A DNA stretch of 64,000 nucleotides, from the NCBI RefSeq assembly GCF_008642295.1, contig NZ_CP029190.1:4757501-4821500 (forward strand). Direction: 5' to 3'. Source of the DNA: Streptomyces venezuelae (GTDB taxonomy: Bacteria; Actinomycetota; Actinomycetes; Streptomycetales; Streptomycetaceae). Of this stretch, positions 40,188 to 48,232 are shown in pieces. Made by a program: the position numbers and the translations under genes. Each line of letters opens with the position of its first letter. Within the stretch, counting starts at the first letter, position 1. The notes under the pieces were generated by a model. That model worked only from the letters and a program-made list of their open reading frames with translations. It was not told the DNA's origin and ran no database searches.

Positions 40188-41687
40188 GTGCCACGCGTGC
40201 GGATCGGATTGCTGACGGACGGTGGTTCGAGGCTGTGGTGCGAGCGGCTCGTGCGCGGGCTCCCACAGCACGAGTTCGTGCTCTACGCCCAGCCGCCGGC
40301 CGGCGAGGACCGCCGGGCGACGGGCCGCAGCCCCCGGCGCCGGGACCGGCAGGCCTTCGTACCGGCCTTCCGGGACCTGGTCGCCGGTATCTGTACGGCC
40401 GACGGCACCGCCTTCGCGGCCGGCCTCTACGGCCTCGCCGAACTGGCCCGGGAACAGGGCGGGCTGACCGCGGCCCTGCGCTCCGAGGACGCCCTGCGCC
40501 TCCTGGAGGCCGGCTGCCGGGTGCCGGCCGCCGGCCGGACCGTACAGGCGGCCCGGGTCCCCGACCTGATCGAGGTCGTGGGCGGGCTGGCGCAGGCGCT
40601 GCGCCCGCTCTCCCTCGACTGGTACGAGGAGCTCGGCGCGGCCGATGTCGTGCACGCCTCGGCCGGCGGAGTGGCGGCCCTGCCCGGGCTGTTGGCCAAA
40701 CGCTTCTTCGGAGTGCCGCTGCTGGTCACCGAGTACGGGGTCCAGCTCCGCGCGCACTACCTGAAGCCCGGCGGCGACGGCCCGGACCGGCCCGCGGTAC
40801 GGGCGCTCCTGGCCTCCTTCCAGCTCCGGCTGGCCGCCGAACTGTACGCGCAGGCCGACCTGCTGACCCCCGGTCATGCGCATGCGCGGCGCTGGCAGGA
40901 GCGGTGCGGGGCCGCGCGGGCGCGGCTGCGCACGGTCCACCCCGGGATGGAGGCGGACCGATTCGCCACCGTCGGGGAAGCCGCCGACCAGGGGGATCCC
41001 GGCACCGTGGTCTGGGTCGGCCGGATCGACCCCGCGAAGGACCTGATCGGTCTGCTGCACGCGTTCGCCGAGGTCCGGCGGGGGGTGCCGGGAGCCCGGT
41101 TGCGGATCTTCGCCACGGGCACGGGATCACCGGCCTATCTGGCGGACTGCCGGGCCCTGGCCGCCCAGCTGTTCCCCGACGAGGCGGTGGACAGCCTGTC
41201 GCCGGGGGAGAACCCGGTGGCCTTCGAGGAGATCGGCGGCCCGGACGCGCCCTCGCTCGCCGATGCGTACGGGTCGGGCCGGGTGGTGGTCTCCTCCTCC
41301 GTGGTGGAGGGCTTCCCGGTCACCCTGGCCGAGGCGATGTTCTGCGGGCGGGCCACCGTCTCGACGGACGTGGGCGCGGTGTTCGAGGTGATCGGCGGCA
41401 CCGGGCTGGTGGTTCCCCCGCGCAACCCGCGGGCGCTGGCGGAGGCCTGCGTGGCCCTGCTGCGGGACCCGGAGCGGGCCGCCCGGCTGGGAGCGGCGGC
41501 CCGGGCGCGGGCGCTGGAACTGTTCACGGTCGAGCAGAACGTGGCCGCGTTCCGGGAGATCTACCTGGACCTGATCGCGAGCGGGCCGGGGGTGGAGCGG
41601 GCGGGGGCGGATGCCGTGCCGTTCGCCCGGCCGGCGGAGGCGAGGGTGCCGGGGCACTGGACGACACCGTCCTGGGCTACGGCATGA
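40188..41687 (+). CDS. GT4 glycosyltransferase, PelF-like (DUF3492 N-terminus)
   Basis: A 499-residue cytoplasmic GT-B enzyme. The N-terminal half (RIGLLTDGGSRLWCERLVRG, then VHASAGGVAALPGLLAKRFF and LVTEYGVQLRAHYLK) is the DUF3492 type found in PelF, the polymerase of the Pel exopolysaccharide. The C-terminal half has GRIDPAKDLIGLLHAF and the retaining GT4 EX7E motif in EGFPVTLAEAM. GTG 40188 follows GGAG with 7 bases. First of four overlapping genes; its stop overlaps the next ATG. It probably polymerises a UDP-hexosamine or hexose; donor not provable from sequence. Confidence 0.85.
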   Translation: MPRVRIGLLTDGGSRLWCERLVRGLPQHEFVLYAQPPAGEDRRATGRSPRRRDRQAFVPAFRDLVAGICTADGTAFAAGLYGLAELAREQGGLTAALRSEDALRLLEAGCRVPAAGRTVQAARVPDLIEVVGGLAQALRPLSLDWYEELGAADVVHASAGGVAALPGLLAKRFFGVPLLVTEYGVQLRAHYLKPGGDGPDRPAVRALLASFQLRLAAELYAQADLLTPGHAHARRWQERCGAARARLRTVHPGMEADRFATVGEAADQGDPGTVVWVGRIDPAKDLIGLLHAFAEVRRGVPGARLRIFATGTGSPAYLADCRALAAQLFPDEAVDSLSPGENPVAFEEIGGPDAPSLADAYGSGRVVVSSSVVEGFPVTLAEAMFCGRATVSTDVGAVFEVIGGTGLVVPPRNPRALAEACVALLRDPERAARLGAAARARALELFTVEQNVAAFREIYLDLIASGPGVERAGADAVPFARPAEARVPGHWTTPSWATA

Positions 41688-42748
41688 CCCGCCCCCACCC
41701 CGCGGTCCCCGGCCCGGGCACCGAGCCGGGCCGCGGCACCGAGCCCGGCCCCGCTGCCGAGCCCGGCGCCGCCCCGGCCTCCCCGACAGGCCTGGAGGTG
41801 CCCTGGCGCGGCACCATCGCCCAGGGTTTCGCCCCCACCCCGGCCGGGCCGCGGCGCGGCGGCGGGGATCCCGTCAAGGCATTGATGCGGCGGCACCGGG
41901 AGCTGTGCGAGAGGGCCGTCGATCCGCTGGAGATCGCCGCCGGGCTCGAAGCCCTCGGGGTCACCGACCGGACCGCCGCCCGGTTCCGGCACCGGGACGT
42001 CTTCTCGCTGGCCGAGGAGATCTACGCCCGGGTGCCCCGGACCACCGCCCCCGCGGAGGAACGGGCGGAGCAGCGGGACCGGCGGGTGCTGCGCGGCTGC
42101 GCATACGCGCTGGTGCCCGGCGGGCTCGTCTGGGCCCTCGCCGCCGCCGTGCCCGCCGGCCCGGTCGCCGCGGCCCTCACCGGGCTGGTGCTCGCCGCGG
42201 CCCTCGTCCGGCCGTCCCGGCCGCCGCGCGGCACGGCCGCCGCCCACCTGATCGCCGCCGTCGGCCTCGGCTGGGCCGTGCACCGGCACGGTCCGGCCAT
42301 CGGCCTCGCCCTCGCCCTGGCCGTCGTCCCCGCCCATGCGGCCGTCCTCGGTCATGCCGCGCAGGCCCGGCGCCGGCTCGCCGCGAGCCGGACCCTGGCC
42401 GAGTTCACCGCCATGGCCCGGCCCCTGCCACTGCTCGCCGCCACCGCCGCCACCGCGCTCGCCCTGCCGCTGCTCGCCGCCACCGGCACAACCGGCCCCG
42501 CCCTGCCGCTCGTACCGCTGCTGTTCCTCGCCCGGCTGCTGCTCGCCCACGGAGTGCGCCACCCGGTCACCGCCGCCCTCGCGCTCGGGCTGCTGCCGGT
42601 GCCCGGCGCCGCCCTGGCCGGGACGGGCTGGCTCCTCGTACACGCCACCATCGCGCTGTCCCGCGCATCCGCACACACCCGTAGCCATGACAGGGAGAAG
42701 GAGAAGGACATGACCGGCCAGCCAACCAACCAAGGGGCCGCGCAATGA
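41684..42748 (+). CDS. Polytopic membrane protein of the glycosyltransferase operon
   Basis: A 354-residue protein. The first 130 residues are soluble (Pro/Gly-rich, then KALMRRHRELCERAVDPLEI and a helix predicted to bind). From about residue 140 there are 8 or so short hydrophobic helices rich in Ala and Leu (LVPGGLVWALAAAVPAGPVA, LIAAVGLGWAVHRHG, LLAATAATALALPLLAAT, LALGLLPVPGAALAG). It is coupled to both neighbours by ATGA overlaps. It may help export or anchor the synthase, as PelE and PelG do in Pel systems, but I see no sequence match to them. Function unknown. Confidence 0.8.
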   Translation: MTRPHPAVPGPGTEPGRGTEPGPAAEPGAAPASPTGLEVPWRGTIAQGFAPTPAGPRRGGGDPVKALMRRHRELCERAVDPLEIAAGLEALGVTDRTAARFRHRDVFSLAEEIYARVPRTTAPAEERAEQRDRRVLRGCAYALVPGGLVWALAAAVPAGPVAAALTGLVLAAALVRPSRPPRGTAAAHLIAAVGLGWAVHRHGPAIGLALALAVVPAHAAVLGHAAQARRRLAASRTLAEFTAMARPLPLLAATAATALALPLLAATGTTGPALPLVPLLFLARLLLAHGVRHPVTAALALGLLPVPGAALAGTGWLLVHATIALSRASAHTRSHDREKEKDMTGQPTNQGAAQ

Positions 42749-43737
42749 GGGTGCTGCTGATCGGAGCCAACGGATACCTCGGCCGCTACGTCGCCGACCG
42801 GCTGCTCGCCGACCCCGCCGTGCAGCTCACGGCGCTCGGCCGGGGGGACGACGCCGACGTGCGGTTCGACCTCGCGACCGGCAGCCCCGGCGCGCTGACC
42901 CGGTTCCTGGACGCCGTCCACCCCGGGGTGGTCGTCAACTGCGCCGGAGCCACCCGCGGCGGGGCCCGCGACCTGACCCGGCACAACACCGTGGCCGTCG
43001 CCACCATCTGCGAGTCCCTGCGCCGCAGCGGCTGCGGGGCCCGGCTGGTCCAGCTCGGCTGTGCCGCGGAGTACGGGCCCAGCCAGCCCGGCTCCAGCAC
43101 CGCCGAGGACGCCGTGCCCAGACCCGGCGGCCCGTACGGGGTGAGCAAGCTGGCCGCCACCGAGCTGGTGCTCGGCTCCGGGCTGGACGCCGTGGTGCTG
43201 CGGGTGTTCTCGCCCGTCGGGCCCGGCACCCCCGCCGGCTCCCCGCTCGGCCGGCTCGCCGAGGCCATGCGCCGCGCCATGCAGTCCGGGGACAGTGAGC
43301 TCAAGCTGAGCGGGCTCGGGGTGCAGCGCGATTTCGTCGACGTACGGGACGTGGCCCGCGCGGTGCACGCGGCGAGCCTGTCCGCCGCGCAGGGCGTGGT
43401 GAACATCGGCACCGGCCGGGCCGTGCGGCTGCGCGACGCCGCCGCCGTGCTCGCCCGGGTCGCGGGATTCGGCGGCGCCCTGCACGAGCTCGACGCGGTC
43501 GCTCCGCAGCACGGCCTGCCCGGCCGGCACATCGGGATCGGAGCCCCGCGCTCGGAGGCCACCGCCGAGCAGCTCGCCGCCGCCGCGGCCCAGCCCGCGT
43601 ACCCCTATCCGGACGGTTGCGGCGCCTGGCAGCAGGCCGATGTCCGCACCGCCCGGGACCGGCTCGGCTGGCGCCCCCGGATCAACCTGGAGGAATCGCT
43701 GGCGGACATCTGGATGGAGGCGGCATGCCGCATCTGA
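42745..43737 (+). CDS. NAD-dependent epimerase/dehydratase (extended SDR)
   Basis: A 330-residue sugar-nucleotide modifying enzyme. GANGYLGRYVADRL is the NAD-binding GxxGxxG motif, LGCAAEYGP supplies the Ser/Cys-type position, and YGVSK is the catalytic YxxxK. RDFVDVRDVARAVHAA and VVNIGTGRAV are typical of UDP-glucose/UDP-GlcNAc 4-epimerases and related enzymes. It begins in an ATGA overlap and overlaps the next gene by 13 bases. By context it may supply the nucleotide sugar for the PelF-like enzyme. Exact reaction uncertain. Confidence 0.87.
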   Translation: MRVLLIGANGYLGRYVADRLLADPAVQLTALGRGDDADVRFDLATGSPGALTRFLDAVHPGVVVNCAGATRGGARDLTRHNTVAVATICESLRRSGCGARLVQLGCAAEYGPSQPGSSTAEDAVPRPGGPYGVSKLAATELVLGSGLDAVVLRVFSPVGPGTPAGSPLGRLAEAMRRAMQSGDSELKLSGLGVQRDFVDVRDVARAVHAASLSAAQGVVNIGTGRAVRLRDAAAVLARVAGFGGALHELDAVAPQHGLPGRHIGIGAPRSEATAEQLAAAAAQPAYPYPDGCGAWQQADVRTARDRLGWRPRINLEESLADIWMEAACRI

Positions 43738-44480
43738 CCACCCCGCCGGGGGCGGCCCCGGCCGCCACCGGGGCCGGACGGCTGGGCCTGGGGGTGCCCG
43801 GGTACGCCCATCCGCTGCTGGCCCCCGCCGAGTGGGGCGAGCTCGCCCGGCCCGGTACCCCGGTGCACTGGGCCGTGCTGAACGTCACGGACGGTCCCGG
43901 ACAGCGGCCCGATCCGCATGTCTCGGAGGCCGCCCGCCGGCTGCGCGAAGCCGGCGGTACCCTGCTCGGCCATCTCGCCATGCGGAACGGTGAACGGACC
44001 TTCGGAGAGCTGGTCTCCGACGCCCACCGGTACCTGGACTGGTACCGGGTCGGCGGCTTCTACCTGGCCGGGGCCCCCGCCGGCCGGGAGGAGCTGGCGG
44101 CGGTGCGCCGGCTGACGGACACCCTGCGCACGCTGCACGACGGGCTGCGGATCGTGCTCGGCCACGGCACCCACCCCTGCCCCGGCTACGCCGAGGCCGC
44201 CGACCAGCTGGTCACCTTTTCCGGGGCGTGGTCCGACTACCGCTGGTCGCAGGTGGCCGAATGGACGGCGGAACACCCGCCGGAGCGCTTCTGCCACCTG
44301 GTCCACGGGGTTCCGCGGACCCATCTGGAGGAGGCGATGCGGGTCGCCCGCTGGCAGGGGGCCGGGACCGTCTGGTTCACCGACCGCTCGGACCGCCGCG
44401 GCGGGCAGGACCCCTGGGCCGGAATGCCCGCGTACTGGGACGAAATTGTCTCGCGTATCGGACAGGGTGTCTCGGAATGA
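43725..44480 (+). CDS. Spherulin-4/Sph3-like (GH135-type) protein
   Basis: A 251-residue protein starting within the end of the epimerase gene. The barrel motifs LGLGVPGYAHPLLAPAEW, VHWAVLNVTDGPG, GGTLLGHLAMRNGERTFGEL, LVTFSGAWSDYRW and CHLVHGVP match the Spherulin-4 family, whose fungal member Sph3 cleaves galactosaminogalactan. At residues 112-118 it reads FYLAGAP where active members, from memory, have FFDE-type acidic residues, so it may be inactive or altered. There is no signal peptide. It ends the operon. Confidence 0.82.
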   Translation: MPHLTTPPGAAPAATGAGRLGLGVPGYAHPLLAPAEWGELARPGTPVHWAVLNVTDGPGQRPDPHVSEAARRLREAGGTLLGHLAMRNGERTFGELVSDAHRYLDWYRVGGFYLAGAPAGREELAAVRRLTDTLRTLHDGLRIVLGHGTHPCPGYAEAADQLVTFSGAWSDYRWSQVAEWTAEHPPERFCHLVHGVPRTHLEEAMRVARWQGAGTVWFTDRSDRRGGQDPWAGMPAYWDEIVSRIGQGVSE

Positions 44481-44541
44481 AGAAGGGCGTGGCAGTGTTA
44501 CGGGAAGAACCACCGTTCAGACTTAGACCTCCGGAGTCCCC

Positions 44542-45720
44542 GTGTCGCTGCCACCCCTGGTCGAGCCAGCCGCCGAGCTGACCGTTGACGAGGTCCGTCG
44601 GTACTCCCGCCACCTGATCATCCCCGATGTGGGGATGGAGGGCCAGAAGCGTCTGAAGAACGCCAAGGTGCTCGCCGTGGGTGCGGGCGGCCTCGGCTCG
44701 CCCGCCCTGATGTACCTGGCCGCGGCCGGTGTCGGCACGCTCGGCATCGTCGAGTTCGACGAGGTCGACGAGTCGAACCTGCAGCGCCAGATCATCCACA
44801 GCCAGGCGGACATCGGCCGCTCCAAGGCCGAGTCGGCGCGGGACTCCGTCCTCGGCATCAACCCGTACGTGAACGTGGTTCTCCACGAAGAGCGGCTCGA
44901 AGCCGAGAACGTGATGGAGATCTTCGGCCAGTACGACCTGATCGTCGACGGCACGGACAACTTCGCCACCCGCTACCTGGTCAACGACGCCTGCGTGCTG
45001 CTGAACAAGCCGTACGTGTGGGGCTCGATCTACCGCTTCGACGGCCAGGCCTCGGTGTTCTGGTCCGAGCACGGCCCCTGCTACCGCTGCCTCTACCCGG
45101 AGCCCCCGCCGCCGGGCATGGTCCCCTCCTGCGCCGAGGGCGGCGTACTGGGTGTGCTCTGCGCGTCCATCGGCTCCATCCAGGTCAACGAGGCGATCAA
45201 GCTGCTCGCCGGCATCGGCGAGCCGCTGGTCGGCCGCCTGATGATCTACGACGCCCTGGAGATGCAGTACCGCCAGGTGAAGATCCGCAAGGACCCCGAC
45301 TGCGCGGTCTGCGGCGAGAACCCGACCGTCACCGAGCTCATCGACTACGAGGCCTTCTGCGGCGTCGTGTCGGAGGAGGCCCAGGAGGCCGCCCTGGGTT
45401 CGACGATCACTCCCAAGCAGCTCAAGGAGTGGATCGACGACGGCGAGAACATCGAGATCATCGATGTCCGCGAGATCAACGAGTACGAGATCGTCTCGAT
45501 CCCCGGCGCCAGGCTGATCCCCAAGGGCGAGTTCCTGATGGGCAGCGCGCTCCAGGACCTGCCGCAGGACAAGCGCATCGTCTTGCACTGCAAGACGGGT
45601 GTCCGCAGTGCGGAAGTCCTCGCGGTGCTGAAGTCCGCGGGCTTCGCGGACGCGGTGCACGTCGGCGGCGGCGTGATCGGCTGGGTCAACCAGATCGAGC
45701 CGCACAAGCCGGTCTACTAG
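44542..45720 (+). CDS. moeZ: Adenylyltransferase/sulfurtransferase MoeZ
   Basis: A 392-residue E1-like enzyme. The ThiF/MoeB domain has AVGAGGLGSPALMYLAAAGV, FDEVDESNLQRQ and the zinc Cys pairs in CYRCLYPEPPPP and CAVCGEN; the C-terminal rhodanese domain (about 280-392) has the active Cys in HCKTGVRSAEV. It adenylates the C-terminal glycine of small sulfur carriers (MoaD, ThiS, CysO types) and passes sulfur to them, serving molybdopterin, thiamine and cysteine routes. GTG 44542 follows CCGGAG. It is conserved next to DUF3152 in mycobacteria. A terminator follows. Confidence 0.93.
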   Translation: MSLPPLVEPAAELTVDEVRRYSRHLIIPDVGMEGQKRLKNAKVLAVGAGGLGSPALMYLAAAGVGTLGIVEFDEVDESNLQRQIIHSQADIGRSKAESARDSVLGINPYVNVVLHEERLEAENVMEIFGQYDLIVDGTDNFATRYLVNDACVLLNKPYVWGSIYRFDGQASVFWSEHGPCYRCLYPEPPPPGMVPSCAEGGVLGVLCASIGSIQVNEAIKLLAGIGEPLVGRLMIYDALEMQYRQVKIRKDPDCAVCGENPTVTELIDYEAFCGVVSEEAQEAALGSTITPKQLKEWIDDGENIEIIDVREINEYEIVSIPGARLIPKGEFLMGSALQDLPQDKRIVLHCKTGVRSAEVLAVLKSAGFADAVHVGGGVIGWVNQIEPHKPVY

Positions 45721-45729
45721 GCCGAACGA

Positions 45730-45772
45730 CCGGAGGGGCCGTACCGCGCGGGATGCGGTGCGGCCCCTCCGG
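45730..45772. terminator. Terminator between moeZ and the peptidase gene
   Basis: CCGGAGGGGCCGTACCGC (45730-45747) pairs with GCGGTGCGGCCCCTCCGG (45755-45772), 18 bp with one wobble, loop GCGGGAT. The genes on both sides converge on it. Confidence 0.85.
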
Positions 45773-45808
45773 CGTGCGCGGGCCCTGCCCGGCGCCGCGC
45801 CCGGCGGC

Positions 45809-47371
45809 TCAGGCCGCCGTGCAGGTGGTGTTGGCGGGCGGGACCGTGCCGTCCAGGAGGTAGGAGTTGACCGCCTTCTGGACGCACGGATCTCCGCTGT
45901 TGTAGGCCCCGTGGCCCTCGCCCTTGTAGGTGAGTTCCACCCCGACCCCCGGGCCGAGCCGCTCCACCATGTTCCGGGCCCCCGCGTACGGAGTGGCCGG
46001 GTCGCCCGTGTTGCCGATCACCAGGATCGGGGCGGAGCCGGGGGCGCTCACATCCGGGGTCTTCCTGGAGCCGGGCACCGGCCAGCCGGTGCAGGCCAGC
46101 AGGCCCCAGCCCATCAACTCTCCGAACACCGGGGAGGCGGCCCGGAACTCGGGCAGCTTGGCCTTGGTCTGCGCCAGGTCGTACCGCTCCTTGGAGTCCA
46201 CGCAGTTGATGGCCGTGTTGGCGGCCCCGAGGTTGCTGTACCTGCCCTGCTCGTCCCGCCCGTTGAGGGCGTCGGAGAGGGCCATCAGCAGCTGGCCCTG
46301 ACCGCCTTCCGCCTCGTCCAGCCCCTGTTCCAGCAGCGGCCAGAGCTCCTTGGAGTAGAGGGCCTGGGCGATTCCGTTGGTGGCCGCGGACTGGGTGAGC
46401 TTGCGGTCGCCGATCCCGGCGATGGGGGCCGTCTCCAGCCGCTTCTGCAGGGCGATGATGTTGTCCTCGATCTCCTTGACGGTGCTGCCCTGGAGCAGGC
46501 AGTCGTCGCCGCGGTCCACACAGTCCTTGGCGAAGTTGTCGAGGGCCAGCTGGAAGCCCTCGGCCTGGCCGAGGGAGCCCTGCTCGTAGGTCTGCGTCGG
46601 GTCCACGACCGCGTCGAACACGGCCCGGCCGACATGGGTGGGGAACAGGTGGGCGTAGACCCCGCCGAGCTCGGTGCCGTAACTGATCCCGAAGTAGTTC
46701 AGCTTCTCGTCGCCCAGGGCCCGGCGGAGCTCGTCCAGGTCGCGGGCGGCGTTCTCGGTGCCGACGTACGGCAGCACCTTCCCGGACTTCGTCTTGCAGG
46801 CCTCGTGATAGGCCCGGATGCCATCGGTGTACTGCTTCTCCTGGGCCGGGGTGGAGGGGGTGCTGTCCGAGGCGTAGTACGCGTCCAGCTGCCGGTCGCC
46901 CAGGCAGAGCACCGGCCCGCTGCGGCCGACCCCCCTGGGGTCGAAGCTGACCAGGTCGTAGCGGTCGCGCAGGGCGTCGTACTCCTCGGCCGCGCCGGGC
47001 AGGGTGGTGATGCCGGAGCCGCCGGGGCCGCCGAAGTTGAAGACCAGCGAGCCGATGCGGTTGTTCTTGTCGCGGGCCTGGGTCCGGATCAGGGCCAGTT
47101 CGATCTGCTCGCCCTCGGGCTTGGCGTAGTCGAGGGGAACCTTGAGGGTGGCGCACTGCCACTCCTGGGACGGAGCCTGGCCGCCGCCCTGGGCCGGGGA
47201 CGGGGGCGGGCAGGCGTCCCAGTGCAGTTTCTGCGCGGGGGCCTGCCGGGCGGTCGGGCTCGCCGTGCCCTTCGGCTGTTCCGGTTCCTTGCTCCCGGAG
47301 CAGCCGCCCGTGCCGAGCAGGGTGGCGGCGAGGGCCGCGGCAGCGGTGGTCCGCAGAGCGTTTCCCGTCAT
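45809..47371 (-). CDS. Secreted S33-family tripeptidyl/prolyl aminopeptidase lipoprotein
   Basis: A 520-residue alpha/beta hydrolase peptidase. The signal peptide ends in a lipobox (LLGTGGCSG), so it is anchored at the outer face of the membrane. Motifs: FNFGGPGGSGI, SFDPRGVGRSGP, YFGISYGTELGGVYA (nucleophile Ser), IGNTGDPATPY (Asp) and YKGEGHGAYNSGDPCV (His). The C-terminal domain is the TAP type. ATG 47371 has AGGATGGG upstream; ATG 47380 is possible. It is divergent from the MerR-like gene. It likely trims extracellular peptides. Confidence 0.9.
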   Translation of the reverse strand: MTGNALRTTAAAALAATLLGTGGCSGSKEPEQPKGTASPTARQAPAQKLHWDACPPPSPAQGGGQAPSQEWQCATLKVPLDYAKPEGEQIELALIRTQARDKNNRIGSLVFNFGGPGGSGITTLPGAAEEYDALRDRYDLVSFDPRGVGRSGPVLCLGDRQLDAYYASDSTPSTPAQEKQYTDGIRAYHEACKTKSGKVLPYVGTENAARDLDELRRALGDEKLNYFGISYGTELGGVYAHLFPTHVGRAVFDAVVDPTQTYEQGSLGQAEGFQLALDNFAKDCVDRGDDCLLQGSTVKEIEDNIIALQKRLETAPIAGIGDRKLTQSAATNGIAQALYSKELWPLLEQGLDEAEGGQGQLLMALSDALNGRDEQGRYSNLGAANTAINCVDSKERYDLAQTKAKLPEFRAASPVFGELMGWGLLACTGWPVPGSRKTPDVSAPGSAPILVIGNTGDPATPYAGARNMVERLGPGVGVELTYKGEGHGAYNSGDPCVQKAVNSYLLDGTVPPANTTCTAA

Positions 47372-47464
47372 GTAACCCATCCTGTGGGTGATTCCGCGGG
47401 TCCGCCCCTGCCGTGACCCGTTCGGGTTCGGGCCTTTCGCCCGCGGCCGTGGTGACCTGGTGCC

Positions 47465-48232
47465 ATGAACCGGAAGAAGATCACGGTGGGGATCGGCGAG
47501 GCGGCGGCGCTGACCGGGACGACCCCGGAGGCCCTCCGCCGGCAGCAGCGCAGCGGACTGCGGCCGGACGCGGGACCGGAGGCGGAGCGGGACCGGTACG
47601 GGTACGAGGACCTGGTACGGATCCTGTGGGCGCGGCGGCTGGCGGAGCTGGGCCTGCCCCCGCACGAGGTACGGGCGGTCCTGGCCCCGGCGGACGGCCC
47701 GGAGGAGCTGCTGGTCCGGCTGAGCGCGGCGGTCCGCGCCCGGCGGCCGGGACCGGAGGCCGGGCGGCTGCTCGGACCGGAGGCGGCCCGGCTGGAGGCG
47801 GCGGGCCGGCACCTGCTGGTCCAGCATCCGAGGCTGCGGCTGGAGCAGGAGCGGCTGGAGACGGAGCTGGCGGCGCTGGCCGGAGCGGAGGCGGCGGACC
47901 CGAGGGTGGAGCGGCTGGCCCACGACTGGTTCGTGCACATCCGGGCACTGGAGGCGGCGGAACGGGCGGCCTGCTTCCCGGAGCCCGACTTCACCGACGA
48001 AGAACCGGCCATCGCTCCACCGGCCATCGCTCCACCGGCCATCGCTCCACCGGCCGCCGCTCCACCGGCCGCCACGGCCCCCGGCGCCGGCCGGCCCGCT
48101 CCGGGCGCGCCCGCCGGGCCCGGGCCGGGGGAGATCTCCGCGGCCCAGGCACGGGTGGCGGAGCTCCTGGACGCGCTGTTGGGCGCCTGGCCGGGCCCGG
48201 GTCCGGACCCGGACCCGCAGCCGGCCGGTTAG
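47465..48232 (+). CDS. MerR-like helix-turn-helix protein
   Basis: A 255-residue protein. Residues 7-80 resemble the MerR DNA-binding domain (VGIGEAAALTGTTPEALRRQ, RYGYEDLVRILWARRLAELG) but the usual wing motif is short. The middle is helical, and the C-terminus contains four APPAI/A-type repeats and a Pro/Gly tail before a last helix (AQARVAELLDALLGAW). No ligand Cys pattern. It may regulate the divergent peptidase gene. The stop overlaps the convergent flippase gene's stop by 4 bases. Confidence 0.7.
   Translation: MNRKKITVGIGEAAALTGTTPEALRRQQRSGLRPDAGPEAERDRYGYEDLVRILWARRLAELGLPPHEVRAVLAPADGPEELLVRLSAAVRARRPGPEAGRLLGPEAARLEAAGRHLLVQHPRLRLEQERLETELAALAGAEAADPRVERLAHDWFVHIRALEAAERAACFPEPDFTDEEPAIAPPAIAPPAIAPPAAAPPAATAPGAGRPAPGAPAGPGPGEISAAQARVAELLDALLGAWPGPGPDPDPQPAG
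48005..48064 (+). repeat. 15-bp tandem repeat, four units, inside the MerR-like gene
   Basis: CCGGCCATCGCTCCA occurs three times (48005-48019, 48020-48034, 48035-48049) followed by CCGGCCGCCGCTCCA (48050-48064). The repeat keeps frame and encodes a PAIAP-type linker. Variable copy number is likely. Confidence 0.85.

Noticed and set aside
37572..41060. Minus-strand open frame of 1162 codons
   Set aside because: It runs opposite three recognisable genes (hydrolase, DUF3152, glycosyltransferase) and has no domain.
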